A stretch of DNA of 34,920 nt from Flavobacteriales bacterium (lineage in GTDB: Bacteria; Bacteroidota; Bacteroidia; Flavobacteriales_F; PHOS-HE28), in the NCBI GenBank assembly GCA_013360395.1, contig JABWBQ010000032.1, forward strand, positions 1 through 34,920, in the 5' to 3' direction. Below, one piece after another: positions 7,599 to 15,832 of this stretch. The notes under the pieces are model-generated. The model ran no database searches and had not been told where the DNA came from. It saw nothing but the letters and a program-made list of their open reading frames with translations. The first letter of the stretch is position 1; the number at the start of each line of letters is the position of its first letter. The translations under genes and the position numbers were made by a program.

Positions 7599-10500
7599 AT
7601 GACCTCCCTCCCCGACCTCCTTTCCCTCTACCGCACCGATGCGCGTGTCGCACGGATCTCCGACGGCTTGAACGAGCGCGCCGCCCGTGTGCAGATCAGC
7701 GGCACCATCGGCTCGGCACAAGCGCTCATCTCGAATGCGGTGATCGAGCAGCGCGGTGGTGTACATGTGTTCGTGCTCACCGATCGTGAAGAGGCGGCGT
7801 ATTTCCTGAATGATATGGAGGCGTTGAGGAATGCGGGTGGGAGTAGTGAGAAGGGTGAAAGAGGTGAGAAGGGTGAAAGGAGTGAGGAAGGTGAAAGGGG
7901 TGGGAAAGGAAGGAAGGCCCGGGAGCAGGACATGTTCTTCTTCCCCGCGCCGTCACGATCGCCGTACGACCCCGAAGGACACCATGATGGGGAGCGTGTG
8001 AACAGGACCGAGGTGTTGGAGGCATTGATGAAGGTGAATCGTGAATGGCGAATGGCGAATGGTGCGGATGCGCATTCACCAGTCACCAACTCCCATTCAC
8101 CATTCACCAACAAACTCATCCTCATCACCTACCCCGACGCCCTCATCCCCCTCGTGATGGGCAAGGAGGAAATGGCGAAGAACACGCTCACCGTGAAACG
8201 TCACGAGGAGCTGCCGATCGACACGCTGGAGGAATGGTTGCACAGCACCGGCTTCACCCGCGTGGAGTTCGTGTACGAGCCGGGGCAGTTCAGCATACGC
8301 GGTGGCATCGTGGACGTGTTCAGCTACGGCAGCGACAAGCCCTACCGGATCGAGCTGTTTGGCGATACCGTCGAGAGCGTACGCCGCTTCGATCCGCAGG
8401 ACCAGCTCACCGTGGAGTTCCTGGCCGAGGCCGTGATCGTGCCCGATCTGCAGGACGAGGACATCGCGCGGCAGCAGAACTTCTTCGCACAACTACCGGA
8501 GGATGCGGTGCTCTGGCTGCGCGACCTGCAGGCCATCGGCGATGCGGCCAAGAAACAGCTGAAGCTACTGGGTGAGGCCTATGAGAAGCTCACCGACCGC
8601 GACAAGCATCCCACGCCGGAAGAGCTGCTCGCCACGGACACGGACCTGATCAAGGGGACGCTGGGGTTCAGAAAGGTGTTCTGGGGGAGTGCAGTTCACC
8701 ACAGAGGCACAGAGGGCACGGAAAATGCGAAGGGTGAATGGTCAATGGCGAATGGTGAACAGGAGAATGCACGCGACGTATCAGGTCCATTCACCAACTC
8801 CCATTCACCATTCACCAAACCAAGTGAGCAGACACGCACACCAGACCACCATGCTCAGACTTCGGTTGACTTCTCCCTCCGCCCCCAACCCGTCTTTGCC
8901 AAGGAGTTCAAGGTCCTCTCCGGCGACCTGCACAACAAGCAGAACGCGGGCTATACCAACCTCATCGCCTGCAACAGCGCCAAGCAGAGCGAGCGCCTCT
9001 ACGCCATCTTCAACGACATGGAGCATGAGGTGGCCTTCACGCCGCTGGTGCTCGACCTGCACGAGGGCTTCATCGACCCCGAGCTGAAGCTGGCGCTTTA
9101 CACCGACCACCAGATCTTCGAGCGCTACCACCGCTTCCGGCTGAAGGAGGGTTTCCGCAGGAACGCACAGGCCCTCACGCTGAAGGAACTCACCCAGCTG
9201 AAGCCCGGCGACCTGGTGGTGCACATCGACCACGGCGTGGGCGTCTTCAGCGGGCTGGAGAAGATCGATGCCGGCGGATCCATGCAAGAAGCGATCCGCT
9301 TGATCTACCGCGACAACGACGTGCTGTACGTGGGCATCCACAGCCTGCACCGTGTAAGCAAGTACAGCGGCGAGGAAGGTGGCAAGGCACCGAACATCAG
9401 CAAGCTCGGCAGTCCCGCGTGGAAGAACCTGAAGGAGAAGACCAAGGCGAAGGTCAAAGCGTTGGCCTTCGACCTGATCAAGCTCTACGCACAACGCAAG
9501 AGCAAACCGGGCTTCGCCTACCAGCCGGACAACTACCTGCAACATGAGCTGGAGGCCAGCTTCATCTACGAGGACACGCCCGACCAGCTCAAGGCCACGC
9601 AGGACGTGAAGCGCGACATGGAAAAAGCCACGCCCATGGACCGCCTGGTCTGCGGCGACGTGGGTTTCGGCAAGACGGAAGTGGCCATCCGCGCCGCGTT
9701 CAAGGCGGCCTGCGACGGCAAGCAGGTGGCCGTGCTGGTGCCCACCACCATCCTCGCCTTGCAGCACTGGAAGAGTTTCTCGGCGCGCATGAAAGGCCTG
9801 CCCGTGCGTGTGGACTACATCAACCGCTTCCGCACATCCGCGCAGCAGACGCAGATCCTCAAGGACCTCAAGGAAGGCAAGATCGACATCCTCATCGGCA
9901 CGCACCGGCTGGTGAGCAAGGACGTGGTGTGGAAGGACCTCGGCCTGATGATCATCGACGAGGAGCAGAAGTTCGGGGTGAACGTGAAGGATAAGCTGAA
10001 GACCATCCGCGCCAACATCGACACGCTCACGCTCACCGCCACGCCCATCCCGCGCACCCTGCAGTTCAGCCTCATGGGCGCGCGCGACCTCAGCATCATC
10101 AGCACGCCGCCGCCCAACCGCTATCCGGTGAGCACCATGCTGCAACCGTACGACGAGGTGACCATCCGTGGTGCGATCGAATACGAACTCTCGCGCGGTG
10201 GACAGGTGTACTTCCTGCACGACAAGGTGAAGAACATCGAGTTCATCGCCGACATGATCCGCAAGCTGGTGCCCGGTGCGCGCGTCGGCGTGGGCCACGG
10301 TCAGCTCGAAGGCCACAAGCTGGAGGAAGTGATGCTCGATTTCATCGAGGGCAACACCGACGTGCTCGTGTGTACCACCATCGTGGAGAACGGCCTGGAC
10401 ATCCCCAACGCGAACACGATCATCGTGAACGAGGCGCAGAACTTCGGCCTCAGCGATCTGCACCAGCTGCGCGGTCGCGTGGGACGCAGCAACAAGAAGG

Positions 10501-11285
10501 CCTATTGCTACCTGCTCGCACCCAGCCCGCACCTGTTGCCCGACCTCTCGCGCAAGCGCCTGCAGGCCATCGAGCAGTTCAGCGACCTGGGCAGCGGCAT
10601 CCACATCGCCATGAAGGACCTCGACATCCGCGGCGCGGGCGACCTGCTCGGCGCGGAGCAGAGCGGCTTCATCAACGACATCGGCTTCGAGACCTACCAC
10701 AAGATCCTGGAAGAGGCCGTGCGCGAGCTGAAGGACGAGCACTTCAAGGAGCTCTTCGCCGACGCGCAGGACCACTCCCTGGCCCGCGGTTCACGACGCG
10801 ACCAGAGCGACGATTGCATCATCGAGACCGACCTCACCATGCTGATCCCCAACAGCTACGTGAGCGAAACCGCCGAACGCCTCGCGCTCTACCGCCGCCT
10901 GGACGATATCAAGGACGAGGCCGAGCTGCAGAAGTTCTCGGCCGAGGTCACGGATCGTTTCGGCCCCATACCGCCATTGGTGAATGAACTACTGGAAGCG
11001 ATCCGCCTGCGCTGGCTGGGGCAACGCATGGGCCTGGAGAAGATGGTGCTGAAAAAAGGCACGCTCATCGGCACCTTCATCGCGGACCAGAAGCATGGCT
11101 TCTTCGAGAGCGATGCGTTCAACGCCGTGTTACGGGCGGTGCAAGCGCAGCCGAGACGCTTCAAGGTGTACGAGAAGGCGGGGACCTTGCGGATCAGCGT
11201 GCAGGATGTGAAGAACGTGCACGCGGCGAAGGAGGCGATGGAGGGGGTGGTGGGAGGCCCTGTTGTTACTGACGCGATACGTTAG
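7599..11285 (+). CDS. mfd: Transcription-repair coupling factor with three repeat-derived inserts and an altered C-terminus
   Basis: 1228 residues from the ATG before TSLPDLLSLYR; upstream extension is not family-like. Mfd is a DNA translocase that removes stalled RNA polymerase and recruits UvrA. Order seen: UvrB-like N-terminal module (about 1-360), RNA-polymerase-interaction domain (PGDLVVHIDHGVGVF, about 536-590), helicase motor with Walker A GDVGFGKTE (686-694) and DEEQ box (787-790), TRG-type DLHQLRGRVGRS, and a C-terminal D7 domain. Length exceeds the usual (about 1110-1150 in relatives) because of inserts at residues 80-107, 146-171 and about 365-420, all encoded by short-repeat DNA and all outside the motor. 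The last residues GGPVVTDAIR replace the presumed native VGVKAEV, which survives downstream after the HigBA insertion. All motor motifs are intact, so the protein is probably functional. Confidence 0.95.
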   Translation: MTSLPDLLSLYRTDARVARISDGLNERAARVQISGTIGSAQALISNAVIEQRGGVHVFVLTDREEAAYFLNDMEALRNAGGSSEKGERGEKGERSEEGERGGKGRKAREQDMFFFPAPSRSPYDPEGHHDGERVNRTEVLEALMKVNREWRMANGADAHSPVTNSHSPFTNKLILITYPDALIPLVMGKEEMAKNTLTVKRHEELPIDTLEEWLHSTGFTRVEFVYEPGQFSIRGGIVDVFSYGSDKPYRIELFGDTVESVRRFDPQDQLTVEFLAEAVIVPDLQDEDIARQQNFFAQLPEDAVLWLRDLQAIGDAAKKQLKLLGEAYEKLTDRDKHPTPEELLATDTDLIKGTLGFRKVFWGSAVHHRGTEGTENAKGEWSMANGEQENARDVSGPFTNSHSPFTKPSEQTRTPDHHAQTSVDFSLRPQPVFAKEFKVLSGDLHNKQNAGYTNLIACNSAKQSERLYAIFNDMEHEVAFTPLVLDLHEGFIDPELKLALYTDHQIFERYHRFRLKEGFRRNAQALTLKELTQLKPGDLVVHIDHGVGVFSGLEKIDAGGSMQEAIRLIYRDNDVLYVGIHSLHRVSKYSGEEGGKAPNISKLGSPAWKNLKEKTKAKVKALAFDLIKLYAQRKSKPGFAYQPDNYLQHELEASFIYEDTPDQLKATQDVKRDMEKATPMDRLVCGDVGFGKTEVAIRAAFKAACDGKQVAVLVPTTILALQHWKSFSARMKGLPVRVDYINRFRTSAQQTQILKDLKEGKIDILIGTHRLVSKDVVWKDLGLMIIDEEQKFGVNVKDKLKTIRANIDTLTLTATPIPRTLQFSLMGARDLSIISTPPPNRYPVSTMLQPYDEVTIRGAIEYELSRGGQVYFLHDKVKNIEFIADMIRKLVPGARVGVGHGQLEGHKLEEVMLDFIEGNTDVLVCTTIVENGLDIPNANTIIVNEAQNFGLSDLHQLRGRVGRSNKKAYCYLLAPSPHLLPDLSRKRLQAIEQFSDLGSGIHIAMKDLDIRGAGDLLGAEQSGFINDIGFETYHKILEEAVRELKDEHFKELFADAQDHSLARGSRRDQSDDCIIETDLTMLIPNSYVSETAERLALYRRLDDIKDEAELQKFSAEVTDRFGPIPPLVNELLEAIRLRWLGQRMGLEKMVLKKGTLIGTFIADQKHGFFESDAFNAVLRAVQAQPRRFKVYEKAGTLRISVQDVKNVHAAKEAMEGVVGGPVVTDAIR
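7846..7916 (+). repeat. 9-base repeat tract inside mfd
   Basis: 18-base units (two 9-mers, GTGAGAAGG + GTGAAAGGA and variants) start at 7846, 7864, 7882 and 7900. They encode SEKGER / GEKGER / SEEGER / GGKGRK in the mfd frame. The reverse complement of the same 9-mer forms the intergenic array at 21551-21600. Confidence 0.85.
8034..8110 (+). repeat. Palindromic heptamer-repeat element inside mfd (copy 1)
   Basis: The left arm is built of GTGAATG-type heptamers (GTGAATC GTGAATG GCGAATG GCGAATG), the right arm of the reverse complement (CATTCAC CAGTCAC CAACTCC CATTCAC CATTCAC CAA). The element could fold into a long hairpin. It is translated in frame as REWRMANGADAHSPVTNSHSPFTN. Confidence 0.8.
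8695..8820 (+). repeat. Composite repeat insertion inside mfd: CACAGAGG-type tract plus heptamer palindrome (copy 2)
   Basis: Bases 8695-8721 are a TTCACCACAGAGGCACAG-type tract, a sequence style I recognise from intergenic repeats of several environmental bacteria. Bases 8732-8818 are a second heptamer palindrome (GTGAATG GTCAATG GCGAATG ... CATTCAC CAACTCC CATTCAC CATTCAC CAA), sharing its right arm with copy 1. The whole is translated in frame (HHRGTEGTENAKGEW...FTNSHSPFTK). Confidence 0.8.
11091..11254 (+). repeat. Direct repeat, left copy: 3' end of mfd
   Basis: 164 bases matching 11904-12067 at a constant offset of 813 with three mismatches (11180 G/T, 11244 G/A, 11246 G/C) and no gaps. 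The copies flank the HigBA pair. Similarity stops at 11255, just before the higB promoter. Confidence 0.95.
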
Positions 11286-11293
11286 TATATTTG
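11263..11293 (+). promoter_or_regulatory. Promoter of the higBA cassette
   Basis: TTG at 11263-11265, a 20-base spacer, then TATATTTG at 11286-11293. This fits the Bacteroidota TTG / TAnnTTTG promoter exactly. The box ends 6 bases before the higB ATG and immediately follows the new mfd stop codon (11283-11285). It begins 9 bases after the duplicated mfd segment ends, so the cassette carries its own promoter. Confidence 0.7.
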
Positions 11294-11299
11294 CCCAAC

Positions 11300-11581
11300 A
11301 TGATCAGGTCGTTCGGGTCGAAGGAGACCGAGAGGATATGGAACGGCGAGGTCGTGCGCAAGCTGCCCTCAACGATCCAAGAGACCGCCAGAAGGAAGCT
11401 CAGAATGCTCAACAACTCACAGGACATCGCCGACCTGCGCATACCGCCAGCGAACCGATTGGAAAAGCTGGCGGGGAAGCTGAAGGACTACCACAGCATT
11501 CGGATCAACGACCAGTGGCGCATCATCTTCAAATGGCAAAGCGGCAACGCCTACGAGGTAGAGATCGTCGATTACCACTGA
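11300..11581 (+). CDS. higB: HigB-type toxin (RelE/ParE superfamily mRNA interferase)
   Basis: 93 residues. HigB toxins cut mRNA at the ribosome and are neutralised by HigA. The family pattern is clear: N-terminal MIRSFGSKETERIWNGE, helix LPSTIQETARRKLRML, DLRIPPANRLEKL, then SIRINDQWRIIFKW with the basic/aromatic active-surface residues, and the C-terminal VEIVDYH. The start is the ATG at 11300; a TTG nine bases earlier lies inside the promoter box and is unlikely. It precedes the antitoxin gene by 10 bases, in the toxin-first order typical of higBA. It lies between the two copies of the mfd 3' end. Confidence 0.93.
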   Translation: MIRSFGSKETERIWNGEVVRKLPSTIQETARRKLRMLNNSQDIADLRIPPANRLEKLAGKLKDYHSIRINDQWRIIFKWQSGNAYEVEIVDYH

Positions 11582-11591
11582 ACCAGCACCC

Positions 11592-11891
11592 ATGAAGAAG
11601 CTCCCGAACATCCACCCCGGCACCGTGCTCCAAGCGGAGTTCCTCGTTCCCATGGGCATCAGTGCGTACCGCCTGGCCAAGGACATCGGCATTCCGCAGA
11701 CGCGGGTTTCGCAGATCATCAAGGGTGAACGCCGCATTACGGCCGATACCGCCCTGCGACTCGCGAAGTATTTTGGCAACTCCGCCAAGTTCTGGCTGGG
11801 CCTGCAGGATGATTTCGATCTCGAGGAGGAGTTGAAGGACAAGCAAAAGGAGCTGGCCGGAATCCCGGCGGCTCAGAACCTGGCAGCATAG
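11592..11891 (+). CDS. higA: HigA-type antitoxin, helix-turn-helix protein
   Basis: 99 residues. It begins [25 protein letters not shown], the standard HigA opening, followed by an XRE-type helix-turn-helix ([29 protein letters not shown]) and the family's closing [17 protein letters not shown]. HigA binds HigB and represses the shared promoter, so autoregulation at 11263-11293 is expected. The gene is complete and of normal length. Twelve bases after its stop the second copy of the mfd 3' end begins. Confidence 0.93.
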   Translation: MKKLPNIHPGTVLQAEFLVPMGISAYRLAKDIGIPQTRVSQIIKGERRITADTALRLAKYFGNSAKFWLGLQDDFDLEEELKDKQKELAGIPAAQNLAA

Positions 11892-11903
11892 GCACATTCT
11901 CCC

Positions 11904-12067
11904 AAGCATGGCTTCTTCGAGAGCGATGCGTTCAACGCCGTGTTACGGGCGGTGCAAGCGCAGCCGAGACGCTTCAAGGTGTACGAGAAGGCTGGGACCT
12001 TGCGGATCAGCGTGCAGGATGTGAAGAACGTGCACGCGGCGAAGGAGGCGATGGAGAGCGTGGTGGG
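11904..12067 (+). repeat. Direct repeat, right copy: 3' end of mfd
   Basis: Right-hand partner of 11091-11254 (161 of 164 bases identical). Identity starts abruptly at AAGCATGG, directly after the short spacer behind higA. Confidence 0.95.
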
Positions 12068-12086
12068 CGTGAAGGCGGAGGTGTAG
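11904..12086 (+). pseudogene. mfd: Detached 3' end of mfd
   Basis: The frame [13 protein letters not shown]... repeats the last about 55 residues of Mfd and continues to [13 protein letters not shown] with a TAG at 12084-12086. It is in the same phase as mfd (offset 813 = 271 codons) but has no start of its own. Its ending is the more likely original Mfd C-terminus. It shows that the HigBA pair interrupted, or was joined to, mfd here. Confidence 0.85.
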
Positions 12087-12127
12087 GTTACTGGCCCGTG
12101 TTACTTTGGATCCGCAAGCACATCCCC

Positions 12128-13537
12128 ATGAACGAGATCATCTGCCCGCATTGCCACAAGGCCTTCAAGGTCGATGAGGCGGGCTACGCCGACATCCTGA
12201 AGCAGGTGCGCGACCGCGAGTTCGAGAGAACGCTGCACGAGCGGTTGGAACTCGCCGAGAAGGAGAAGAAGACGGCCATCGCGCTCGCCGAGGCCCGGGT
12301 GAGCGGCCAGTTGGAGAAGGAGGCCTCCCGGAAGGATGCCGAGATCGAACGATTGAAGGCCGAGCTGAGCGCCGCCGGAACGAACAGCCAACTGGCGCTG
12401 AAGGAGGCGCTCGGTGCGGTGGAGAAGGAGCGCGACGGCCTGGCCAACGAGGTGCAGCGGATGAAGGAGGCCCGGGACGCCGCCATGAAACTGGCCGAGG
12501 AGGCGCGCACGAACGAGGTGCAGCGGATGGCCGCGAGCAAGGATGCGGAGATCAACGCGCTGAAGGCGAAGCTGAACGAGGCGGCCGTGGCGCAGAAGCT
12601 CGCGGTGACCGAGGCCGTGAACGCCGTGGAGAAGGAACGCAACGAGCTGCGCAGCGGACTGGAACGCGCGGCGCTGGAGAAGGAGCTCGCGGAAAAAGCG
12701 CTCAAGGACAAGTACGAAACGCGGATCAAGGACCGCGAGGACACCATCGAGCGCCTGAAGGACATGAAGGCGAAGCTCTCCACGAAGATGGTGGGCGAAA
12801 CGCTGGAGCAGCACTGCGAGGTGGAGTTCAACCGGATCCGCGCCACCGCCTTCCCGCGCGCCTACTTCGAGAAGGACAACGACGCACGCACCGGCAGCAA
12901 GGGCGACTTCATCTTCCGCGACACCGACGAGGCGGGCACCGAGAGCGTCTCGATCATGTTCGAGATGAAGAACGAGAGCGACGCCACCGCCACCAAGAAG
13001 CGGAACGAGGATTTCCTGAAGGAACTGGACAAGGACCGCACCGAGAAGGGCTGCGAGTACGCGGTGCTGGTCTCGCTGCTGGAGCCGGAGAGCGAGCTGT
13101 ACAACGGCGGCATCGTGGACGTGTCGCACCGCTTCCCGAAGATGTACGTGGTGCGGCCGCAGTTCTTCATCCCCATCATCACGCTGCTGCGCAACGCCGC
13201 CCAGAACGCACTGCAGTACAAGAACGAGCTGGCCCTGGTGAAGGCGCAGAACATCGACATCACCAATTTCGAGGAGCAGTTGGAGTCGTTCAAGAGCGCC
13301 TTTGGGAACAACTACCGCCTCGCCTCTGAGAAGTTCCAAAAAGCGATCGCGGAGATCGACAAGTCGATCGAACACCTGCAGAAGACCAAGGAGGCGCTGC
13401 TGGGCACGGACCGCAACCTGCGCCTGGCGAACGACAAGGCCCAGGACGTGACGATCAAGAAGCTCACGCGCAAGAACCCCACCATGGCCGCGAAGTTCGC
13501 GGAGCTGAAGAGGGCGGGCATGAGCGATCCGGAGTGA
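12128..13537 (+). CDS. DUF2130 family coiled-coil protein with a PD-(D/E)XK-like motif
   Basis: 469 residues from the ATG before [12 protein letters not shown]. The N-terminus has a CPHC knuckle (6-9) that could be half a zinc site. Residues about 30-220 are a long, charged coiled coil with internal repetition ([24 protein letters not shown]). The C-terminal half is the DUF2130 domain: [12 protein letters not shown], then SKGDFIFRD with Asp260 and IMFEMK with Glu279 and Lys281, an arrangement resembling the D...ExK nuclease active site. A further helical region ([24 protein letters not shown]) ends the protein. The function is unknown; a DNA-acting nuclease or structural role is inference. 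It lies 41 bases after the detached mfd end, so before the HigBA event it would have followed mfd directly. Confidence 0.85.
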   Translation: MNEIICPHCHKAFKVDEAGYADILKQVRDREFERTLHERLELAEKEKKTAIALAEARVSGQLEKEASRKDAEIERLKAELSAAGTNSQLALKEALGAVEKERDGLANEVQRMKEARDAAMKLAEEARTNEVQRMAASKDAEINALKAKLNEAAVAQKLAVTEAVNAVEKERNELRSGLERAALEKELAEKALKDKYETRIKDREDTIERLKDMKAKLSTKMVGETLEQHCEVEFNRIRATAFPRAYFEKDNDARTGSKGDFIFRDTDEAGTESVSIMFEMKNESDATATKKRNEDFLKELDKDRTEKGCEYAVLVSLLEPESELYNGGIVDVSHRFPKMYVVRPQFFIPIITLLRNAAQNALQYKNELALVKAQNIDITNFEEQLESFKSAFGNNYRLASEKFQKAIAEIDKSIEHLQKTKEALLGTDRNLRLANDKAQDVTIKKLTRKNPTMAAKFAELKRAGMSDPE

Positions 13538-13715
13538 GCGCCCCGCCCGGTCCGGCACGGCGAAGCGGCATCCGGTATGGACAGGAGGGACCCTGAACTC
13601 CTTGGACCCCGGCCGGTCCAAAGGCGGGAGAGGGGAACGGTGGTTCCGGAACGAGGACCGGCGCTACGACCTGGCGGGGTGGGTAGGAGATTAGCGGCAT
13701 TCAATTCCCGTTCGC

Positions 13716-15800
13716 ATGCTGCGCACCCTACTGTTCCTGCTGTTGGGCTTGGCCGCCGGGGTGGCCGAGGCCCAGTTCACCTGCGGCACCGATGACCGGA
13801 TGGCGCGCGCGCGCGCGGTCGATCCCGGCGTGCGGCTCCAGGAGGATCTGCTGGAGGACTTCACCCGGACCTGGATCGCCGACCAGCGGTCCGGTGCGCG
13901 GGAGCTGGACACCGCCGTGCTGGTGATCCCGGTGGTCTTCCACATCATCCACATGGAAGGCCCGGAGAACATCAGCAACGCCCAGGTGCAGAGCGCCATC
14001 GACATCCTGAACCGCGACTTCCGCAAGCGCAACGCGGACACCATCACCATCGTCAACGGGTTCGACACGCTGGCGAGCGATGTGCGCTTGGAGTTCCGCC
14101 TGGCCACCAAGGACCCCATGGGCAACTGCACCAACGGCATCGAGCGCATCCGGTCCGTCGAGACGCTGGTGGGTGACAACGGGTCCAAGCTGAATTATTG
14201 GTGGCGCCACCAGTACCTGAACATCTGGGTGGTGGCCGACATGGAGAACGGCGTGGCGGGCTATTCGCAGTACCCGAGCGCGGTGGTGGCCGGCACGAGC
14301 GTGCTGGGTGACGGGGTCATCATCCGGCACAATTACGTGGGCGCCATAGGCACCTCGAACCCCAACAACAGCCGGTCCCTGACGCACGAGGTGGGCCACT
14401 ACCTCAACCTGCAGCACACCTGGGGCGACACCAACGACCCCGGCGTGGCCTGTGGCGAGGACCTGGTGGAGGACACGCCCATCACCCGCGGGTGGACCAC
14501 CTGCGACCTGAACGCATCGTATTGCGTGCCCGGGGTGATCGAGAACGTGCAGAACTTCATGGAGTATGCCTACTGCAGCCGCATGTTCAGCCGTGGCCAG
14601 GCCGAACGGATGCGTGCGGCGCTGGCCAGCCCGGTGGCGAGCCGCAACCAGCTCTGGCTGCCCACCACCCTGGCGGCGGCGGGCGTGGACGGCCTGAACG
14701 GCGCGGTGTGCGGGCCCCTGGCCGGCCTCTACGCCGACGACCGTTTCGTGTGCGTGGGCGCCACCACCCGCTTCTTCGACAACAGCACCCGGGCCCTGGT
14801 GACCGACCGGGCGTGGACCTTCCAGGACGGTGTGCCGGCCACCTCCACCGACGAGCAGCCGCTGGTGAGCTTCACCAGCCCGGGCTGGAAGACGGTGACC
14901 CTGACGGTGAGCAACGCCGACGGAACGGACACCAAGGTGGACGAACACGCGATCCTGGTGGGCTCCGATTGGTCGGAGGTGCCCGGCGCGCTCGCCGAGC
15001 CCTTCCCCACGGCGGAAGCCGCCTGGAGCTGGCCGGTGATGAACTGGGATGACAACGGGACGAGCTGGGCATGGACCGACGCCGCAGGGGCCGATGCGCC
15101 CGGTTGCATGCGCATGAACGGGTCGGATTCGCGCTCGCCCCTGGACCTGATCGATGTGGGCGACAACGACCTGGACGACCTGCTGAGCCCCACCCTTGAT
15201 CTGCGCTGGCTGGACAATGCCCAGCTCGCGTTCAAATACGCCTACGCCACCCAGACCACGGACCTGGCCCAGGTGACCGAGGTGCTGGAGGTCACCTCCA
15301 GCAAGGACTGCGGCAAGACCTGGCAGCCCCTGGCCACCATCGCCGGGCAGGACCTGATCACCGGCGGCGCCACCAGCGGCCCCTTCGACCCGGGCCCCGG
15401 CGATTGGGTGCAGCACACGGTGAACCTGCCGGTGAGCCTGCTGAGCACCAAGGTGCGCTTCCGTTTCCGCTACGTGTCCAGCCCGTTCAGCAGCGACCTC
15501 TACATCGACGATGTGAACATCCTCGGCAGCGTCGGCCTGGACGAGCCCGGCGGCGTGCAGGGCCTGGCGGTGGTGCCCAACCCGAACGAAGGACTGTTCG
15601 TGCTGCGCTGCGATGACGCGTGGTCGGGCCCGGTGGACGTGACCATCACCGATGCCAGCGGGCGGGTGGTCCGCAGCGAGCGGGCACGGGCCGGTGACGG
15701 CCGTATCGGGCTGCACAGTGCCGCGCTGGCCCGCGGGGTCTATGCCGCCACCGTGGAGTACGAAGGCGTGCACCGGTCGGTGCGGTTCGTGGTGCGCTGA
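13716..15800 (+). CDS. Secreted M43-type zinc metalloprotease with PKD-like and T9SS sorting domains
   Basis: 694 residues. The signal peptide is about 1-19 (LLFLLLGLAAGVAEA). The pappalysin/cytophagalysin (M43) catalytic domain follows: HEVGHYLNLQH at 224-234 supplies three zinc histidines and the catalytic Glu225, and NFMEYAYC is the Met-turn. A PKD-like domain (FVCVGATTRFFDNST...GWKTVTLTVSNADG) comes next, then a jelly-roll-like segment typical of T9SS proteases, then a C-terminal sorting domain from about residue 605 (VVPNPNEGLFVL...GVYAATVEY...VRFVVR). It should be exported through Sec and then T9SS and either released or attached to the cell surface. The N-terminal region contains a (GC)7 tract at 13803-13816. 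The 178 bases upstream hold no gene; I could not find a good promoter box. Confidence 0.92.
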   Translation: MLRTLLFLLLGLAAGVAEAQFTCGTDDRMARARAVDPGVRLQEDLLEDFTRTWIADQRSGARELDTAVLVIPVVFHIIHMEGPENISNAQVQSAIDILNRDFRKRNADTITIVNGFDTLASDVRLEFRLATKDPMGNCTNGIERIRSVETLVGDNGSKLNYWWRHQYLNIWVVADMENGVAGYSQYPSAVVAGTSVLGDGVIIRHNYVGAIGTSNPNNSRSLTHEVGHYLNLQHTWGDTNDPGVACGEDLVEDTPITRGWTTCDLNASYCVPGVIENVQNFMEYAYCSRMFSRGQAERMRAALASPVASRNQLWLPTTLAAAGVDGLNGAVCGPLAGLYADDRFVCVGATTRFFDNSTRALVTDRAWTFQDGVPATSTDEQPLVSFTSPGWKTVTLTVSNADGTDTKVDEHAILVGSDWSEVPGALAEPFPTAEAAWSWPVMNWDDNGTSWAWTDAAGADAPGCMRMNGSDSRSPLDLIDVGDNDLDDLLSPTLDLRWLDNAQLAFKYAYATQTTDLAQVTEVLEVTSSKDCGKTWQPLATIAGQDLITGGATSGPFDPGPGDWVQHTVNLPVSLLSTKVRFRFRYVSSPFSSDLYIDDVNILGSVGLDEPGGVQGLAVVPNPNEGLFVLRCDDAWSGPVDVTITDASGRVVRSERARAGDGRIGLHSAALARGVYAATVEYEGVHRSVRFVVR

Positions 15801-15832
15801 GGGCGCCGGCCGGGTGCGGTAACGAAAGTTAG

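Noticed and set aside
11091-12067. Insertion sequence or transposon carrying higBA
   Set aside because: No transposase and no terminal inverted repeats; the flanking direct repeats are 164 bp of host gene, far longer than a target-site duplication.
12101-13621. Minus-strand frame opposite the DUF2130 gene, rich in Leu/His/Arg
   Set aside because: Antisense of a coiled-coil gene; Leu-rich content comes from reading Glu/Lys codons backwards.
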